A stretch of 64,000 bases of DNA from Branchiostoma floridae (lineage: Eukaryota; Chordata; Leptocardii; Amphioxiformes; Branchiostomatidae). Shown here piece after piece: positions 1 to 13,489 of the stretch. The stretch spans positions 7,664,402 to 7,728,401 of the forward strand of contig NC_049984.1 in NCBI RefSeq assembly GCF_000003815.2. Reading direction: 5' to 3'. Every line of letters starts with the position of its first letter. The stretch's first letter is position 1. The position numbers and the translations under genes were made by a program. The notes below the pieces were generated by a model that saw only the letters and a list, made by a program, of their open reading frames with translations, made no database searches and was not told where the DNA came from.

Positions 1-1
1 G

Positions 2-187
<186 letters not shown>

Positions 188-1224
188 TTACGTGTAAATT
201 AACGGCTGAATTGCAATCATTGGCTGGTGACTGATGTGCATACAAAGCATGTACTCCCGATAGCTTGGGGAAATATTTCATGGGCAGTATTTTTATTTCC
301 CTGGTGGCGGGAAGAGCAGCGTGATGACGGCATGTTTGACAAGACTTTGGGACACCCACAGATCCGTGAAGCACTCACGGATACAACATTAGTGAGCATA
401 CTACAGATGAATTATTGAAAAAAAAGTACAGGTACAGTGTTCGTGGGATTTGCTTCTATCAATTTGCTGTCAAAAGCAATTGGAAATTGGAAAACTCCAG
501 ATGTAAAATATGTTCTGGTCTGTAATTACCAGAGGAATACAATAATGCAAATCGAGAATTAATCCGGTAACTGTTGCTTGATTTACTTTGTATTAAGACC
601 ATGTTGATTCCATTATATGGATGACATTTCATTCGTCTATGAATCATGAAGAATGGATGTGAACAAAAAAGTCTTATACCTAACAGTTCATAGTCATACA
701 AAAGGCCACAACATTTCATTCAATTTATTGGTTCTCAAATTTCAGAAGAATAACTGCACAACTAAGGAATCAACATGAAACAGAGCTTGAGGACCAGGAG
801 TACGTTTTTTGGCTTGGTGCATTTATAAGAGAGCAATATAGTCGGACATGGGAAAGAAACGAACCAAATCCAATCAGCCTATACTACCCAGTGTGGGACC
901 CAACAAGCTACAAGTGGCTCGCCACCTGCTCAACACTTCACACTGTTGCAAGTCTCTCGAGTAGCCTGCTAATTCATCCTGATGACTTTTTAACACACCT
1001 GATCAAATCTCAGGCAATAGGCAATCAGGTTTTAGTTGAGTAGCTCCATCAATCTGTGCTGTATCATTACAAACAGGTCACAAAATTAACCAACTGCATC
1101 TGTTGTCCATCTCTGTTTAATGGTAAATTGAAGAACAAGTCTTATTATATTTCAGCCATACCATAGGTATGGTGAAATATATTGTATTCGTAATGTTTCT
1201 TTCTCCTGTCAAATCTTCAAATTG

Positions 1225-1810
1225 ATTCATCTCCGTCGTTCCTGAACCGAATGGCCTGAAATTTGGCACAAGGGTAGAGTGGGCCAATACCTTGATGCTT
1301 TTTTTTCATTTTTTCCATATCTGCCTTTAAAATGATTTTATTCATGTTTTTTGCAATTTTTATGTATATTTTGCCCCCCTGTACCCTGGTATTACAGCCG
1401 AATGACCTGAAATTTGGTACAGAGGTGCCTTGATCATATGTCCACAAAGATCCAATAACAGTTTTGGCATACGGTACAACAAAATGCTTAATTTTGACAT
1501 TTTTTGCCCAAAAAATGACATTTTTGGCTTCTATACCCTCATTTTACAACCAAATGATTTGGAATTTGTAATAGAAGTGCAATTTACATATGCGCACATG
1601 GGTTCAATAACTTTTTGGGCATACAGTACAACAAAATGCTTAATTTTGGGATTTTTTGGCCATTGTTTGACCAAAACCATACGCTTTTGGCTGCTGTTCC
1701 CTGGTCTTATAACCAAATGACCTAAATTTTGGTCAATAGGTGCACTAGATATTCATTCAAATGACCCATGTATGATTTCTGGCATAAACCACTTCAAAAT
1801 GATATATTTG
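1225..1810. repeat. Degenerate tandem array, about 150-162 bp period
   Basis: The motif AAATGACCTGAAATTTGG, or a close variant, recurs at about 1249, 1400, 1551 and 1713. Each copy except the first is preceded by a CCCTGGT-TTA-AAC-like stretch and followed by a T-rich spacer. Four to five units are visible. Some spacers share ACAACAAAATGCTTAATTTT (1481 and 1630). It lies immediately before a second, unrelated array. Confidence 0.7.
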
Positions 1811-1843
1811 GGGATTTTTTGGGTAATTTTCCACTGGCCAGAG

Positions 1844-1869
1844 GGTCAACGACCTCAAGGTCGTTGACC
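1844..1869. repeat. Perfect 12-bp inverted repeat
   Basis: GGTCAACGACCT and AGGTCGTTGACC are separated by two bases. It could form a short cruciform, or serve as a paired AGGTC/TGACC-type nuclear-receptor-like half-site. No function can be claimed. Confidence 0.6.
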
Positions 1870-1999
1870 TCTCCCACCTGAAGACAGCATGTGTCTATAT
1901 ATACTAGTGTCTATATATACTTGTAACTTGATTAAAGAGGGAACAAATCACGTAGCCTGAGTCGACATCCCGAAGGGTATTGGCAGCCAATCAGTGAGC

Positions 2000-2760
2000 C
2001 TGGTGTTATCTGGAAGAGTCCATTCTGGCACGGAGGGGGAACATTTTCTTTTTGAATTCATCTTTGGACTGTTGATTACATAAAGTCTCTCAGTGGGAGT
2101 ATTTTTGAACTAGTCTATTTTGCAATTTTACATTGGGTGTACGGGAAGATTCCATTCTTGCACGGAGGGGGTATTTAAAAAATCTTTTATGGACTTTGGT
2201 GATTTGATATGTCAAAGTGTTTCAGGGTGATTATTTTTTGACTGGTGTATTTTGTAATTTTACGTAGGTTGTGCTGGAAGAGTCCATTCTTACATGGAGG
2301 GGGATTTTTAAAATCCATTTTTGGGACTTTGGTGATTACTCCAAGTCCAATTTTAGCGGATGTATTTTTGGATAGGGGCATCGCAAGAAGAGTCCATTCT
2401 TGCATGGGGATGTTTTCAAATTTAGTTTTAAAGGGGTGATGATTCAATATTCCATTTTTAGCGGAAGTGTTTTTGGACTTGTCTATTTTACCTTTTCATG
2501 CCTTTTTTGCCTAGTTCAACTTTGTACTGGGTTGTTAATTAAATCAAAATGCCATGTTTTCAGTGGGAGTATTTCGAGACTGGTCTATTGCGCAAATTCA
2601 CATGGGGTGCACTGGCAGAATCCATTCTTGCACTGGGAATTTTGTAAAATTCATTTTTGGGTGTCATTAAGTGTCATTAGTAGAATTGACGTTTAAACAA
2701 AAGTGTTCCATTTTTGCACATGGGTGATTTTGGAATAGTCTATTGTTGCATGGGGGAGGG
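2000..2760. repeat. Degenerate satellite, about 110-133 bp period
   Basis: The block AGTCCATTCTTGCACGGAGG, or a variant, recurs at 2017, 2148, 2281, 2391 and 2618. The last spacing is about two periods. Between these, TTTTTGGACT-GTCTATTTT-CA-TTTACA blocks recur in the same order. About six units are visible, diverging toward the right. Confidence 0.75.
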
Positions 2761-2884
2761 AGATGGCTGAAATATGCTGTATTTGCTCTCAAGCAAATGT
2801 CGGCTTTTCTAGTTCATCTATATATATCGGAATCATTGACTTGAAATGCCATTTTCTTCAATGATGTACATGTAGAGAAATAGT

Positions 2885-3066
2885 GTTGTCGCGTGGCGCA
2901 ATCGGCAAGGTGTTCGATTCAAAATCCAGAGGTTCTGGGTTTGAATCCGTTGATGTGTCACCGATCTTGTGCCCTTAGCTTGGGAAGAGACTTTCCTCAC
3001 TTCACATTAAAATGAGTACCTAGCTTCAGTTAGGGCTGTTCCTCGGATAAGACATTAGATGGAGGT
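2885..3066 (+). mobile_element. tRNA-derived SINE
   Basis: The head has an A-box-like GTGGCGCAATCGGC (2893) and a B-box-like GGTTCTGGGTTTGAATCC (2931-2948). The body, GATCTTGTGCCC ... ACCTAGCTTCAGTTAGGGC, is shared with the SINE at 33.1 kb and partly with the one at 38.0 kb. It is not a functional tRNA: the acceptor stem and cloverleaf cannot be built. It looks older than the 33.1-kb copy. Confidence 0.8.
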
Positions 3067-4726
3067 CCAGAAATATAAAGAAATACATATCAAAGAAAAC
3101 TGATCAACTGTGACAAATGTCCGACAGTTTTTTTTAAACTTTGCCTACTCTTCTAGACAAATTTCTTTTAGAGTTATTTAGACCTATCTAACACTGACAA
3201 CTGAGTCTAATCAACTATGCTACTTTTGAAATACTGATACATACTTTTAATTAACTAAGCTGTGTTCGTAATCTTATCATTGGTTTGCCTAGCTGAACTT
3301 GCTTCAGAAGAGGGCAATAGCATAGGAAACATGCAGACCCCTTAGATACCCTGAGCAACAAGGTGGGGAAGGCAATTTAGAGAGGGATGTGATCTGAATG
3401 TTGATTGGCTGTAAAATTTCCTTGATGCCAAGTTTTCAATAAGTTCCACCAATCAATATGGTGCTTTCTCGTGTGTGTCGATCATGGATGGACCTTGTTG
3501 CCTTGCATAAACTGTATCACCTCTGTACAAGGAGTCATGGAAACTGTTGGGTGATATTACTCTTCAACAGATATTCTTAGAAATACATCAGCATTAGATA
3601 ACCGAATTAATCAATGTCAGATTTCTTTGTCATGACTACTGTTACTGTCATGCTTGCGACATCAGAGATAAAATGGACAAAATTCTGCTTTCGCACACAA
3701 AAACATCTAGAACTATGAGACATCATTACTACAATAATCATGATAATTATGATCATGATTGTTAGTAAATTAGGCAAAAATAAGTGTCAGGTCCTTCAAG
3801 TCACACATTTTTTATAAACATACCAAAATTTTTCTCTACTTTATGAGCATACTGTGAAAGACGAAATGTTTGCTGTGATTTCATGATTATGGTTTTCAAG
3901 GTGACCTTCTCATCGCAAACTTAAAAGTGCCAATATTTTTTTTATTCTGTCTTCTGCCTGTCTACCACCTTAGTTCAACTGCAGACTTAAATCCACTTAA
4001 TTTTCTCCCTACTGCAAAATATATATTTCCCCTTTTACAGTACACGTCAAATTTTCTCCTTCCCCTTATGAAACAGTGCGTGTCTCATCTTCAGTATACT
4101 TCCCTACCGCCGACATTACCAAATCATTCTGAGCAAGTAGGCAGGACAAAGGCGCCATTACCAATATTACCCCTACCAGACCGTCCATTTGGGGAGATGT
4201 AGAGTGCATATCTGGGGGCAGGGTGTGTGTGTGTGCACTAACGCTCACACCTTCTCGTTTTAAATTAAAGATGGCAGCCACAATACACACCCCAAGCCTC
4301 ACCTTTTGCTTTGGCAGATTCAAGGGTCACAATTCATTCTCCCTAATCCGGGCCAAATTAAGTTACATCCTTTTGAAGGATTTCTAAGGTTTTACCGATG
4401 CGGCCGGCTCAATGGCATTAGCGAGGCGCTATTAGAATGACAATGTCCGACTCAGATACAATTTCCACAGCCCAGCTGAGAGCTGGTGCTGTGCCAAATG
4501 AAATGCCTGGCGTATTTTCTTTATTGTAGATTAGATGGGGATCCTCTGTTCCTCACTAAATGGAGTCAGTCTTTTGACACATGATTTAAAACAATACTGG
4601 AAGCCTTTGCATTGCCTGGTGACCCATCAAGAGGTGTGAGTGGGGAAGGAAAATGCAAAGAGAGAATTTTTTTACAAACTGAGGGGAATACCATAGAAAA
4701 GTAATAAAAAAGATTATATATATCGG

Positions 4727-5330
4727 CGCTCGAAATGCTTTATCAGCCAGTCTACCAAGGTGGCAACCTGAGTCAAAAGCCATGTTGCGCCACTAACATT
4801 TCAGGTTGCCCACTTCCAAGTTATTACTTTCTTCAAATCAGCTACTTATCAATTAATTTTTCTTCCAGCTACATGTAACTAAGGCCACACCAATTTAATT
4901 TCTTGGTTCACGGATTCGCTCGCTCCTATTTTTTGGGGAAAAAAATAAAAATAAAAATTACCGCTCATCAAATTTTCACCATTAATGAAACCATTCACCA
5001 ACTTTCTGGTGTAGCAAACATAAAAACTGACACTACTTTTGTAATTTTCAACAAACAGGTGTTGTTACTGTACAGTAATGGTGTTTTTGTACTTTTTTCA
5101 AGCTGAAAACTTTTTTTTCTTAATGTTTGGGAGTAGCCCTTACCTTTACCCGAACCATTTTACAATTTTTATTTTTATTTTTATTTCGCCCTCTCGCTCC
5201 ATATTTTTTATGAAAAAATCCGTGAACCAAGAAATTAAATTGGTGTGGCCTAAGTGTATGTTTTATCTTTTTTTTCCTTTTTCCTATGTGAAATTCTATG
5301 CCTTTTCATCCTTGCAACTGACATATGATC
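4727..5330 (+). repeat. Older dispersed repeat interrupted by a Harbinger MITE
   Basis: The left part, 4745-4880 (GAGTCAAAAGCCATGTTGCG to CTACATGTAAC), is clearly homologous to 40646-40783. It starts after GCTCGAAATGC, which resembles the hAT terminus seen at 43644. After the inserted MITE, GTGTATGTTTTATC (from 5254) corresponds to TGTATGTGTTATC at 40791, where no MITE is present. The 40.8-kb copy thus represents the uninterrupted state. A related patch (CCTATGTGAA ... TGCAACTGA) recurs at about 5535-5570. Confidence 0.65.
4883..5250. mobile_element. PIF/Harbinger-type MITE (368 bp)
   Basis: The element has perfect 34-bp terminal inverted repeats beginning GGCCACACCAATTTAATTTC. They are flanked by direct TAA duplications (4880-4882 and 5251-5253). 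The TWA 3-bp duplication and GGCC terminus are the hallmarks of PIF/Harbinger elements. Inner A/T-rich segments (AAAATAAAAATAAAAATT and its inverse) extend the inverted structure imperfectly. It has no coding capacity, so it would need a transposase in trans. Identical terminal repeats suggest a fairly recent insertion. Confidence 0.88.
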
Positions 5331-5354
5331 AGTATAAAAAATGAAAAAAAAGAA

Positions 5355-5410
5355 AGAATTTGAGCTTTCATGAATAAATAAAGGTTCAAACAAATCAAAC
5401 AAACAAACTT
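5355..5410 (-). repeat. Short retroposon-like tail
   Basis: GAGCTTTCATGAATAAATAAAGGTTCAAACAAA followed by CAAA repeats. Its reverse complement resembles 55150-55200 (TTTGAACCTTTGTTTATTTA). Two related copies suggest a dispersed repeat, perhaps a retroposon end. Confidence 0.4.
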
Positions 5411-6637
5411 TTCTCATGCAGACTAGAGATTTATAGAGTTGAATCTAAGTTACGTGGGTGGGTTATAAAAAGTAGAATGTACCAGTTTCGTTTTATCGAG
5501 ATTATAAACAATTCCTTTTATTCCTAATCCTATGTGAATATTATGCACTTGCAACTGAGATATGAGTTGCAATCCAACTTTTTAGACATGCAGTGTCTGG
5601 ATACTAGTAACTGCCAAAAGTATTGGTCCTATACATATATTTTACCCAACTAAAGCCATAGAGGTATAACTATACATTTTCCAAACAACAAGCAGAGATG
5701 TACTTTAAATGATTCAAAAACTTCTTGAATATATTACATTTAAATGTACCAAACCGCAGGAAAAAAGATACTGGTGGCAAAACCAGCTGCAATCATGCAG
5801 GTACATGTGATAACTCCTGTTACAGCCGCAGGTGGTCTACCAACACAGGCCTGCGGTACCAGTTATCCCTAATGGAAAAGTAAAGTGGTACCGGCAACCA
5901 AAGGCCCCTCAATCCAACATCACCAATATCAATGAGCATCCAATTACAGTCATCCACTCCACGAAAATCCTTCCAGCAAAAAAAAAAGGAGGCCATCTAT
6001 TTTGGGATGAGAGCTTTTCATCAGTAAAATGGTTAACAAGTGCATTTTGTACATATGAAATGAAATTCATCGCGAGCAACAGTGTAAAAAATAACTTTAT
6101 GCCACCTTACTATGCAGATTTCACTCCTTACCCATAGTGCTTTGCAACCCTTCCAGTCCCAGACAACATTAACAGTAATGACGACGTATGGCAACACTGA
6201 GAGATGTGTATAATGGAAATCGTACAAATTTAGATCAAAGATCCTGCCACATCATGTACTGGCAGGAGTAGGGGTTCATCCAGGTGTGTGCTGGCAAAAT
6301 TTTGTCTCAATTCAAAAGGCATTCAGATTTTACTACGTTGGGTGAAAGGTTGACGACCTCTCCTCAATTGTTTAAAAACAATTTGCCAGTGACACAGGGC
6401 TGTTTCCAGCTTTTACTTTTTTCCATCCCAATCTTTGTGAGGGAAAACAAAGCTAAGCTTACACAAATACATTTTCATCAATTTCATGTTATGAAGTTCA
6501 GGTTTGGGATTTTTTTTTTTTCATTTTCAAGTCAAGTATATTTCCATTAAGGGATGTTGGGACAGGTCCTGGAGACAGCCTTGCCATTACAGCTAGGAAA
6601 GTTGTCCCACTAAAGAAGAAACGAGGATGGTGTCTTA

Positions 6638-6934
<297 letters not shown>

Positions 6935-7885
6935 TCATTCCACCCTGTCTTCTTCCCTATGAAGTGCCGTAGCTCTCTGGGTTTCTTTGCAGTTCTGAGA
7001 TTTACCAACCCTTTGTTTTTGAGATCTGTCCTCAGGAACACTTAGTAGGTTTGTGTAATGTCTTCCTTTTCTTGCCCTTTACATATACCTGCTGCATCTC
7101 ACTATGGCAAAGAGTGAAAGACTATGCATTTTGTGCAGGAGTGTGAATGGTTAATGAATGATGAATGAACCTAATTGGTGTAATGTACAATGTATGGCAA
7201 CAATTATCCACCAACAATACTGCAAGTCAAAGCATTCATATTCACAGTATGTGTGTTACATTATGGTCATGCATGGATGATTTTGTCTCAGATCTAGAAT
7301 GAAATAAATGAAACTGACCTACATGTAGGTAGGCAGATACAGGAATTAGACATGATTTGATAACGATACATGGAAAATGTCCGTCTGCAAACCAGACATA
7401 CAAAGAAGATACAATTTTCATCATGTGACTCCAAAAACATGAACATGATTGACAGGAATGTGCAATTCTAAAGTTCACATTGCTTTTCCTCATAGCTTAT
7501 GCCATATTTCATACATCTTGAGATGAAACGAGGATGTTACTCTTATAGCCTTCTGGCAAAGGTCTAAAGGTGTTAATGGTCTGATTATGCAAACATTTCC
7601 CTTGAACTTGAAGCAAGCTCAACTATGTACATCTAGTTACAAACTTTGCTGTTAAAAAATAGCTTCAGAGACTAACATAGCATTATGGACAATCTTGCTT
7701 GCCATCATTATGGCTATTCTTATTACAGGTACACTCCATTGACCTTGCCATGAGCGAGAGAGCCTTGGGTAGCATTATTACCTATAAATATCCACTATCT
7801 TTCGAAACTGTTAAGTTGTAACTGTAAATGTGATCTAATGCAAAGTTACAGTACAACCGGTAATACCGTTCCCAGAGCACGACAA

Positions 7886-7985
7886 NNNNNNNNNNNNNNN
7901 NNNNNNNNNNNNNNNNNNNNNNNNNNNNNNNNNNNNNNNNNNNNNNNNNNNNNNNNNNNNNNNNNNNNNNNNNNNNNNNNNNNNN
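7886..7985. other. Assembly gap, 100 N
   Basis: Exactly 100 N, the conventional placeholder for a gap of unknown size. Sequence content is unknown. Confidence 0.99.
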
Positions 7986-9539
7986 TCTATCTATTGCTGT
8001 TTCTTAAGATTCTGCTCCAAATTCAAATGTGCGTCAAGGCAGATTAACACTGATAATGGCTGCTCAACCGAGCTCAAAGTCAATTCCCCATGTTGGGACT
8101 TTTCTCTGTGTGATGCGTTACTTACTTAGTTCGCATGAAAGATGCATTTTGCCAGACGATGTATCTACTCCTAATCCCCACAGACAGCCCAATAGGAATT
8201 ATCATGTTCATCAAATGGTAATATCTGAGGCTGTCACATACATCAATGTCCCATTACCTTCCCTGCAACTCCCTAGCCAATCAATTAACAGTGATTCAAA
8301 GGCAACTGACAGGTTCTTCCAGGCAAAGATGCAGAATTAACTCGAATTTCAAAGCTGGCTTCCTGCTTGGAGCTAAGCTACGTTCCCTTGTTCTCACCTC
8401 GTGGCACTGACACCACTAGTCCCTCACATGACTGTCATACACGGCTGTACTTGCAGTTAACACAGAGACAGTGAACCGAATCTGCATTTACAAATAAAGG
8501 CCTGCCCTCACTCACAAAGACATCTCATGTATATGTACACAGATGGTTAGAAATGGCAAGGGAATTGCATGCCATAATCATACAGGGTTGCAAATTCAAC
8601 TTGTTTCATTAAGAGGGCTTAAAATGGATGTGTAAAGCAGCATGCCTGGTTTCTCTTTCCATTGGTAAGTATAGCCGAAACTGCATGGAAAAATTACATC
8701 ATCTCAGGTAGTTGAGAGACCAAAATTGGATATGTGTGATGCATTATTTCATAATTGGAACATGACACAGTGTGTAAAACTATGATATAACAAAAGACAG
8801 AATAACACAAAATAACATAGAAAAAGAATTTCTGTCAAATATCATGCCATCAACATTCGCAGCCTCTGATGGACAGGGGCATTAAGAACATGTTGTTGAT
8901 AAAAATGCCATTGGGCTATTGGACATCTCTTAAGAAGTGAAAATCTTGGATTTCATATGGGAAGAAATCAGCCAAAAAGGTTTAAAACTTCAGGGACATA
9001 GGAAAAATGGTTGCTAAGGACAGGCGGTAGATAGGACAGGGTGGAGTTGACTATGACGTGTAATGTAAAAATAGACGGGACTGTTTTAATGTGGCTGGTG
9101 ACTGGAGGTGGCTGTGTGACCAGGTTCTACTGTATCTCCCACAAAAATCACAGGAAATATGTAGACTGTAGAACCGAAACTTTCAACTTACAGGAAGACC
9201 TATGATGGCTGGTACACTACCTACCTGGGCTGTGTCCAGAATAAATTTATCTCTCTCGGGACAGAAAGTTGCTTGTTGGAAGAGACAAAAATGTCAACTG
9301 GCCGGCCAACATGAACTTCAGGACACGACATTGATAAAAATGTATTTTCGTTAGCTTAGAATGACAGGCTTAACAACCAAAATCAAAAACGTGGACTCCT
9401 AAACAATGTAAGACTGAAGGAAATTTAAGGCAGAAAACAGCCTTGAATAGGACACAACCCCTTTTTCGACCATAAATCACTTTGTCACATAAAAGGGTGC
9501 ACGATTGCTCAATGAAGTGTTGAGCAAGTGAATTGCTGC

Positions 9540-9950
9540 CTAACCTATCCGTGTGCTATATTCATGTAATTATCTGCCGTGGAGACGTACGGCATGGCTT
9601 TATCGGGGCCGACACTCCATCATTACCCCCTGCAAAACGGGCCTTAGTACGGGGGCATATTATCACCTTGTACGGAATGATTGCGCCATTTCCCTCTATC
9701 TACTAAATTCTGCCGTGTCATAATGGCGGGAATGCCGATTTAATGATGGCACGACCTGGCCTATCAATGGCAGTGCTCAAGTCAACCGTGCCGCAATTGC
9801 ACTTATTGCTCGTTACGGGTGGGTAGCCTGCGCCCATCAACCCAATAACGGTGGCGAGTGTGCGCTGTTCGTCACGGCTTACTTGATATCGAGACATAAA
9901 GTTGGACAAAAAAGCAATGACGAGCTGCGCTGAGGTTGAATATATCATAT
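9540..9950. other. GC/CpG-richer intronic block
   Basis: This block is markedly richer in CG dinucleotides than the AT-rich sequence on both sides and has no simple repeats. It contains several TAATGATGG/CATCATTA-type homeodomain-like cores (for example ATTTAATGATGG near 9737). A candidate intronic regulatory element, by composition only. Confidence 0.25.
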
Positions 9951-10476
9951 TGTTAAATGGGCATTATCATTAAAAAAAAGTAAAAAATAGTAATGCACTT
10001 GCTGGCTATGAAAATAAAAGTAGCAGCTGACCTATTCTACTTTTACAAGGGTAGAATAGGGCAAATTATACACTCAACTTTGCAGCTTTAAATTCTTATC
10101 CAAATCAGCTGTTAAAAAAAGAAAGGTATAAATTTTACAAAATATTTCTGAATCACTGCCTGACAGTTTTGTTTAATTCAGTTTTTGTTCCTAAAAATGT
10201 CTTTTGCAGTATATTCACCAGAAGAGCACAAGGAAGAGAGATAGGAGAACATATATAGATTGTACAATACTGCAGCCTTTTTCCCTAGAAGCACCAAATC
10301 TATTACAACCCAACACCATTGTGATCTTGCCCCCATTTCTAGTGTTTTATAGAGGCAGGCCTGTATTGCTCTCTCCAATTTTTTGTTTACTGCTGTTCTT
10401 GTTTTCTGTAATCCATGCACTACAATAGTTGGAGACGGAAGTGAGAAGGCTTAGGAAAGTAATGTTGACGTGTATC

Positions 10477-10720
10477 TGATTACGGCCGAGAAAAAAATAG
10501 GGTTGGTGGGTGGTGATTCCCTTTTTTCTCTATTTTTAGATTTCTGCCGAAGTGATCCAACAAGTATAGTTGTTAACAATACAAAACTGAGTTGCGTGAG
10601 GACACTGGTATTTTCAACAGACAGGCTTCCAACATAAATGGGACCTGGTGGGTTTATTCATATCATTTTTTTCCATTGCAACATATACTAGAAATAGTCA
10701 TCACTCAGACGTCTGATAAA
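10477..10720 (+). repeat. Dispersed repeat, copy 1
   Basis: GTGGGTGGTGATTCCC, then CCGAAGTGATCC, then GGTATTTTCAA appear in the same order and spacing in copy 2 at about 28540-28685. No terminal repeats are visible in either copy, so the class is unknown. Confidence 0.5.
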
Positions 10721-13068
10721 AAAATTTATGTCTTTTGCCTGCAGTCGACACCTTAAATAAGGCTAGGGTCGGCAAGTATTCATTGGTGTTGGTTGGATAA
10801 CCAAGAAAAAACACAATTTTCTTCTTAGGTCTACATGTAAGTCTGAGCTAAGAAGATTGCCTCACATTATGGGTGAGTTATCACAATGTTACACTCACAG
10901 GAACTTCTGAAACTCCAAGATGGCTGCTAAGGAGAGATGAGGCATGGTTGGACAAGCTCATTCAACAGGCTGCATCTGCTTACCGGTGCGTCAAATGAAG
11001 CAGATTTATGGCCGTTCGACCGCACACCGTTATCGCCAATTAGGCGGGAAAGGCAGCATTATTTATTTGACGATCCGTCATTTCCACCCAGTCAGAGAGA
11101 GCCAGTGTCTCCAACTGATTATTGCCAGGTGAACTGGAATTCTGGGTCATTTCAAAAGTCAAAGTCTCACATTCTGTACTGTCATTTGTTCTCAGAGGAA
11201 CAAAAGGACTAGATTTGTACACTAACATGGTCATTATATGCCACAAAAAAGACAGTAAGTTGACTAGCTTGCTACTTATTTGTCATTCACAATTAATGTT
11301 AAGCACCACTTAAGAAAATGCAAACCATCTACATGTACATGCATATGCATGAACAACTTTGCAAGACAAGGTATGAATAAAATTAGTGTTGATACGAGAT
11401 GGCACACTATGATTTTTCCACAGCAAAAAAAGAAAAAAATGAAGGAAAGAAGGTTGTTACGATGTCAGTTTGAAAGTTTGGAGACGATCCCCACAAAGAC
11501 TAGATCCCTTTCCACCCAGGAGTGAAATACATCATTAAAACATATCATGTGTGCACATTGAAAGGAAGGCTATAGAAAGTAAACGACCACATACCAAGTG
11601 TAAGCAGGAAATGCTATTATGTTCTCGAGCCCCTTCTGAGTCTAATCTACTGGGGAAGCCGGCTGCTGAGCATGTCTCAAATGCTGACAGAAATGGATCA
11701 ATTCCTGCACTGCCCTTATCGCTGCCATCTCCTGTCCAACCAACTTACCTACCAGCCTTGCAATCAATTTCGCTGTACTACAAAGGCTCCTCCATTTCCA
11801 TAGACGACTAGTAGAGACGTGATAATGTGGGCAGATAGTATCGTTTTGGCTACACCAGTATTCATAACCAGTTTCCATGGGTAGCCAACATGACAGCGTC
11901 ATGTATTCAAATAGACAAATATATATACCGTAGGGACATATAAGGGCAAAGATGCCTCCTCTTAATATTTGGCTACGACATCGTCTACAATAACATCTGT
12001 AAACTATCCTTTATTTGGACTAACCAGAACAGGAGGCCCCTCTCTTCAAAGGGTAAAATGAGTATGTGTCTGTGGACTTTAATATCAGTAGTTAGAGGCA
12101 TGGTAGATACAGACAGAGGTCTTTTAAAAAATTTGCTCTACCTAATGCATCTGATTGACTTGCAATGGGACGAGAGAAGCTCGTTGGATTGAAACTCGCC
12201 AATCGGCCTGAAAGCTCTCTGTAACCCCTAATTGCCTCACCTTTTGATGTTTCCCTTTAACAGGATTACATTAAGCCGCTGTGGCATTTCAGACCATCTT
12301 CATGGCCCAAATCACTGGGTCTTGGAACTGGGTACGTCATTCTCGGAACACCAGTCAGCATGTGTTAAAAATATCCCAGAAACATCTTGACTGAGGAGAC
12401 TGGAATATTTGCTGTTTTGTGTGGACTTAGATGTTATTTTTATGCACATTCTGTAATTTTAAACTTGTTCAATTGCAAGTAAAATAGTGATAAACCATTC
12501 TTTCATTTCAGGTTCAAGATTTTGCCTTCCTACTAAATCTCAGCCTCCTCTGGAATGATTCAGCCAGCATATTTCACACATTTCCCATTGAAAAAATTAT
12601 TATTGATACCATTCATTAACAGGAAAAATTGATCCATCTTTGTCCTTTATTGCTATCCCTCCAACTCCTCTCTCCGCCGAAAAAAAAACATTTTTGCTCA
12701 CAATGTTCCTACTACCTCTGTATGTCATTTGCAGGGCGAGACATCCCTGTCACTCATGTACATGTAAAAGTAGTATGGAGGAAATGTATGCTGACAAGAG
12801 TATAAAGAAACATAGACAAATTATTATCATTTTCTTCACACATTTTGTTGTCTTCTGCATGTATATAATTTTTTGTTTGTTCTTACAAACAGCTTGGCCC
12901 AGTGCCAGAAATGTGACTCTCTTTGTAACATGTTTTTATGTTAACAGTACAAACCAAACACGTATTAACAGGAATACATGTACGCTTTCTTGTAGGACAA
13001 AAATAACTCAGAAGACCCAGACCTCCTAGAGTGATGTCTCGTATCCTAGCTAAGGAGTTGGATCTTAC

Positions 13069-13178
13069 CTGGTTGTTGGTGAAGACTCGAAAGATGTGCA
13101 AGTCGGCATCTGGTGAGAAGCCTTGGCATTCCTTGGAACTAGCGATGACCCCCGCCACAAAAGTCCCATGGCCCAAAC
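13069..13178 (-). CDS. MBTPS1: MBTPS1 exon with the catalytic histidine
   Basis: This exon encodes [18 protein letters not shown], then [26 protein letters not shown] is the classic subtilase His motif (human His249). The following segment matches human residues 250-282 apart from a few conservative changes. The acceptor is CCTGTAG and the donor CAG|GTAAGAT; phase runs 1 to 0. The two leading bases complete the Gly begun in the exon at 24932, giving NDGLGHGT as in human DDGLGHGT. It is flanked by an 11.8-kb intron upstream and a 6.2-kb intron downstream. Confidence 0.97.
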
Positions 13179-13489
13179 CTACAGGTGGAAAGAAAATGGC
13201 GAGAAACAAGTGAGATGCAGGTCAAAAGGTGCACGATAAAATGTCTACCTAGACGTGCCGTCAAAGCAAAATTTACCTTGAAAACGTAGCAAAACAGCGT
13301 AATTTCTGTCAAAAAAAGTAGTCAGTGATAGCTTAGCAATAGGCTGACATATCCCCACTAAATAACTGCATTCATGACCTCTACTGGAATCCAGAGTTTG
13401 ACTACGATAACAACGTAGGCAAATTTAACCGTCAAGTGAGAAAAAAACATGGCAACCTAGATGCACAAACAACATGGTGCTTTCCCGAG

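Noticed and set aside
3927-4202. 91-codon plus-strand frame
   Set aside because: Translation is biased by pyrimidine-rich low-complexity DNA and has no protein resemblance.
12883-13068. Extension of the His exon beyond its donor
   Set aside because: The open frame runs on past CAG|GTAAGAT, but similarity to S1P stops exactly at the donor, and the next exon continues the protein in phase.
13031-13213. Plus-strand 60-codon frame over the catalytic-His exon
   Set aside because: It is the antisense shadow of the minus-strand MBTPS1 exon at 13069-13178.
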